A stretch of 8,976 nt of DNA from Candidatus Gastranaerophilales bacterium (lineage in GTDB: Bacteria > Cyanobacteriota > Vampirovibrionia > Gastranaerophilales > Gastranaerophilaceae), in contig CANQOM010000058.1 of assembly GCA_947625445.1 (NCBI GenBank), positions 1 to 8,976 of the forward strand. Reading direction: 5' to 3'. The notes beneath the pieces are model-generated. The model did no database searches, was not told the origin of the DNA, and saw only the letters and a list, made by a program, of their open reading frames with translations. Of this stretch, positions 7,547-8,976 are shown one piece after another. The translations under genes and the position numbers were made by a program. The stretch's first letter is position 1. Each line of letters begins with the position of its first letter.

Positions 7547-8234
7547 ATTTATAAAAAATTGGTGTTTTTTCCGCCGGGGGGGGGTAAAGAGGTATAAAAA
7601 TAAAAAAATTAAAAATATAAGAAATAATAAAGTTTTTCTTATTTCTGACAATAAGGCAACCTCAATAACAAAAAATGTAAACGGACTAAATATTCATTTT
7701 GTGGATGGAGAAAATAATATTGTTACATTAAAAGAACCGATAAATTTTTATAATTCAAATATTATAATACACGGTAATAATAATAAAATATTTATTGACG
7801 GTACAATAAAAAAAATACAATCATTATACGTGGATTGCGGACAAAATTTATCAAACAGAATACTGCATATAAAAAAAGATTTATATACTGAGGGTGTTGA
7901 AATATATATGTATGGAAATAAGTCGAGAATGATAATAGGTGAAGACTGTATGTTTTCAAATAATATAAGAATTTTTACATCAGACGGACATAGAATTGTA
8001 AATGAGATAACGGGTGAAACATTAAATAAAAACCGGAAAGTTTATATAGGTAATCATGTATGGCTGGGCAGAAATTGTACTATATGTAAAAATGTTACTA
8101 TCTCTGATAATTCAATAGTAGGAACAGGCTCTATAGTAACAAAAAAATTCTATAAACCGAATATTATAATTGCAGGGAATCCTGCAAAAGAAATAAAGTC
8201 GAATATAAACTGGGAATCGACTGCTGATTTTTAG
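7539..8234 (+). CDS. Left-handed beta-helix (hexapeptide repeat) acyltransferase with a poly-G tract near its start
   Basis: A 231-residue member of the hexapeptide acyltransferase superfamily (WbbJ, NeuD and NeuO-type sugar acetyltransferases), which uses acetyl-CoA to acetylate sugars. The C-terminal half is diagnostic: IGEDCMFSNNIRIFTSDGH (133-151) ends in the presumed catalytic histidine His151, followed by VYIGNHVWLGRNCTI (168-182), ISDNSIVGTGSIVTK (188-202) and the coil cap IIAGNPAKEIK (210-220). Hexapeptide-like beta-strands are also visible at about 50-115. A basic N-terminus (KNWCFFRRGGVKRYKNKK) carries the 9-G tract at residues 13-16. No Met, Val or Leu codon suitable as a start occurs soon after the tract; the next Met is residue 124. 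The start is supported by AGAGG 6 bases upstream and by the 8-base overlap with the glycosyltransferase. The likely role is acetylating the sugar made or transferred by its neighbours; O- versus N-acetylation cannot be decided. Confidence 0.85.
   Translation: MFKFIKNWCFFRRGGVKRYKNKKIKNIRNNKVFLISDNKATSITKNVNGLNIHFVDGENNIVTLKEPINFYNSNIIIHGNNNKIFIDGTIKKIQSLYVDCGQNLSNRILHIKKDLYTEGVEIYMYGNKSRMIIGEDCMFSNNIRIFTSDGHRIVNEITGETLNKNRKVYIGNHVWLGRNCTICKNVTISDNSIVGTGSIVTKKFYKPNIIIAGNPAKEIKSNINWESTADF
7576..7584 (+). repeat. G9 homopolymer at codons 13-16 of the acyltransferase: candidate phase-variation tract
   Basis: Nine uninterrupted Gs are read CGG-GGG-GGG-GTA-AAG (Arg-Gly-Gly-Val-Lys) and the gene is ON. 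With 8 Gs the frame becomes GGG-TAA and stops directly after the tract. With 10 Gs it reaches TAA four codons after the tract (GGT-AAA-GAG-GTA-TAA). An off variant would leave a peptide of fewer than 20 residues. Confidence 0.65.
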
Positions 8235-8251
8235 TAATAATAAAACTAATA

Positions 8252-8274
8252 AAAAACACCCCATAGTTGTTTTT
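8252..8274. terminator. Possible bidirectional terminator between convergent genes
   Basis: AAAAACA (8252-8258) and TGTTTTT (8268-8274) form a perfect 7-base inverted repeat with a 9-base loop, placed between the converging acyltransferase and glycosylase genes. It has A-runs and T-runs on both sides and could act in either direction. The stem is mostly A-T and overlaps the glycosylase stop codon, so it is weak as an intrinsic terminator. Confidence 0.3.
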
Positions 8275-8848
8275 ATTTAGATTTATATAAAAAACAATTT
8301 TGTGTATGGGCATTTATTATTCCTATAGCTTGAAGATAAGAGTAAATTATTGTCGTTCCTACAAAAGTCATTCCTCTTTTTTTTAAATCTTTTGAAATTT
8401 TATCTGATAATGCATTTGATGTTTTAATATCACAACTTTCATAAATAATTTTATTACCAGAAAAAGCCCATATATATTTATCAAAACTGCCAAATTCTTT
8501 TTGTATTTGCTTAAATATAATACTATTTTTTATGCTTGCTATTATTTTTAATTTATTTCTTATGATTCCTTGATTATCAAGCAGAGTTTTAATTTTTTCA
8601 TCATCATATTTAACTACTTTATCTATATTAAAGTTATCGTAGGCACTTTGGAAATTTTCTCTTTTATTTAAAACACATTCCCAAGATAGCCCTGCCTGAA
8701 AACTTTCTAAGATTAATAATTCATATAAAAGCTTGTCATTATGGCAGGGTTTTGACCATTCTTCATCATGATATTTAACATATAAAGGGTTTTTCATATT
8801 AACCCAAAAACATCTGTTCTTATACATTTGCAAATTATTTTTATTCAT
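8273..8848 (-). CDS. tag: DNA-3-methyladenine glycosylase I
   Basis: A 191-residue protein that matches the Tag family from end to end. These enzymes remove 3-methyladenine from alkylated DNA in base excision repair in the cytoplasm. Family features include NRCFWV (11-16), DPLYxxYHDxEW-like NPLYVKYHDEEW (20-31), LESFQAGLSWECVLNKRENF (47-66), DNQGIIRNKLKI (91-102), SDKISKDLKKRGMTFVGTT (148-166), YSYLQAIGIINAH (169-181). The zinc-binding set known from E. coli Tag (two Cys, two His) is intact as Cys13, His27, His181 and Cys185. The glutamate and tryptophan of the base-binding pocket correspond to Glu48 and Trp56. The ATG at 8848 has AGG about 8 bases upstream. Met8 is an alternative start that would better match the usual family N-terminus. 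It follows the upstream gene after only 13 bases, so the two are probably cotranscribed. It has no obvious link to the glycan genes. Confidence 0.95.
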   Translation of the reverse strand: MNKNNLQMYKNRCFWVNMKNPLYVKYHDEEWSKPCHNDKLLYELLILESFQAGLSWECVLNKRENFQSAYDNFNIDKVVKYDDEKIKTLLDNQGIIRNKLKIIASIKNSIIFKQIQKEFGSFDKYIWAFSGNKIIYESCDIKTSNALSDKISKDLKKRGMTFVGTTIIYSYLQAIGIINAHTQNCFLYKSK

Positions 8849-8861
8849 TAATAAAACCTAT

Positions 8862-8976
8862 TTAACCTTGACAATGATGTCCTTCTCCATGATGATGACA
8901 GTGATGATGGTCGCTTCCTTCTGAGCCGCAAGAGTTTTCGCCTGATTCAAGAGTATTTGACAAATATTTCTCTAAT
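8862..8976 (-). CDS. C-terminal end of an unidentified protein with a His/Cys-rich metal-binding tail (partial)
   Basis: The last 37 codons of a gene that enters from the right edge and stops at 8864-8862. It begins LEKYLSNTLESGENSCGSEG and ends with a tail containing HHHCHHHGEGHHC, that is 8 His and 3 Cys in the final 22 residues. Such tails bind nickel, zinc or other transition metals, and are known on SlyD-type peptidyl-prolyl isomerases and on some metal-handling and metallocluster-assembly proteins. The visible part contains no catalytic domain, so I cannot choose between these. It reads in the same direction as tag and lies 13 bases upstream of it. The frame is supported by the composition of the tail, which is not expected by chance in this AT-rich DNA. 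Confidence 0.6.
   Translation of the reverse strand, partial: LEKYLSNTLESGENSCGSEGSDHHHCHHHGEGHHCQG

Noticed and set aside
7808..7815. A8 run inside the acyltransferase gene
   Set aside because: Runs of A of this length are common in DNA this AT-rich, so it is not comparable to the G tracts as a switch candidate.
1..8976. tRNA, rRNA or insertion-sequence genes
   Set aside because: I saw no tRNA arms, rRNA motifs, transposase motifs or terminal inverted repeats on either strand.

Overview
The window looks like part of the chromosome of an AT-rich, probably Gram-negative and host-associated bacterium. I infer this from three things: a very large signal-peptide-bearing repeat protein of the adhesin/autotransporter kind, a small cluster of LPS- or capsule-type glycan genes, and standard bacterial Shine-Dalgarno sites with the standard genetic code. 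No feature fixes the taxonomy. Poly-G tracts in glycan genes of an AT-rich genome recall Campylobacter and Helicobacter, but the adhesin type and the REP-like palindrome are also seen in gut metagenome lineages, so I do not name a genus.

Layout: positions 1-5310 are one uninterrupted reading frame on the minus strand. It is the N-terminal 1770 codons of a giant Asn/Gly/Ser/Thr-rich repeat protein that runs off the left edge. Within it lies a long tandem duplication with a period of about 2.2 kb. Positions 5311-5608 are a divergent intergenic region holding a good sigma70-type promoter for the adhesin, a hairpin that covers the adhesin's ribosome binding site, and a REP-like palindrome. Positions 5609-8234 on the plus strand hold three glycan genes: a short DegT/DnrJ-like aminotransferase, a GT9 (heptosyltransferase-like) glycosyltransferase, and a left-handed beta-helix O/N-acyltransferase. 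The last two overlap by 8 bases. Positions 8273-8848 on the minus strand encode DNA-3-methyladenine glycosylase I (tag). Just upstream of it, 8862-8976 is the end of another minus-strand gene with a His/Cys-rich tail.

The most interesting signal is a pair of uninterrupted poly-G tracts, G8 in the glycosyltransferase and G9 in the acyltransferase, in otherwise very AT-rich coding DNA. Both encode Gly-Gly-Val-Lys and both are followed by TAAA, so losing one G puts a TAA stop directly after the tract, and gaining one G gives a stop a few codons later. Both genes are in the ON register here. The arrangement matches slipped-strand phase variation and would allow the surface glycan to switch combinatorially. 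It sits beside a repeat adhesin that can vary by recombination, so the region reads as a surface-variation locus.
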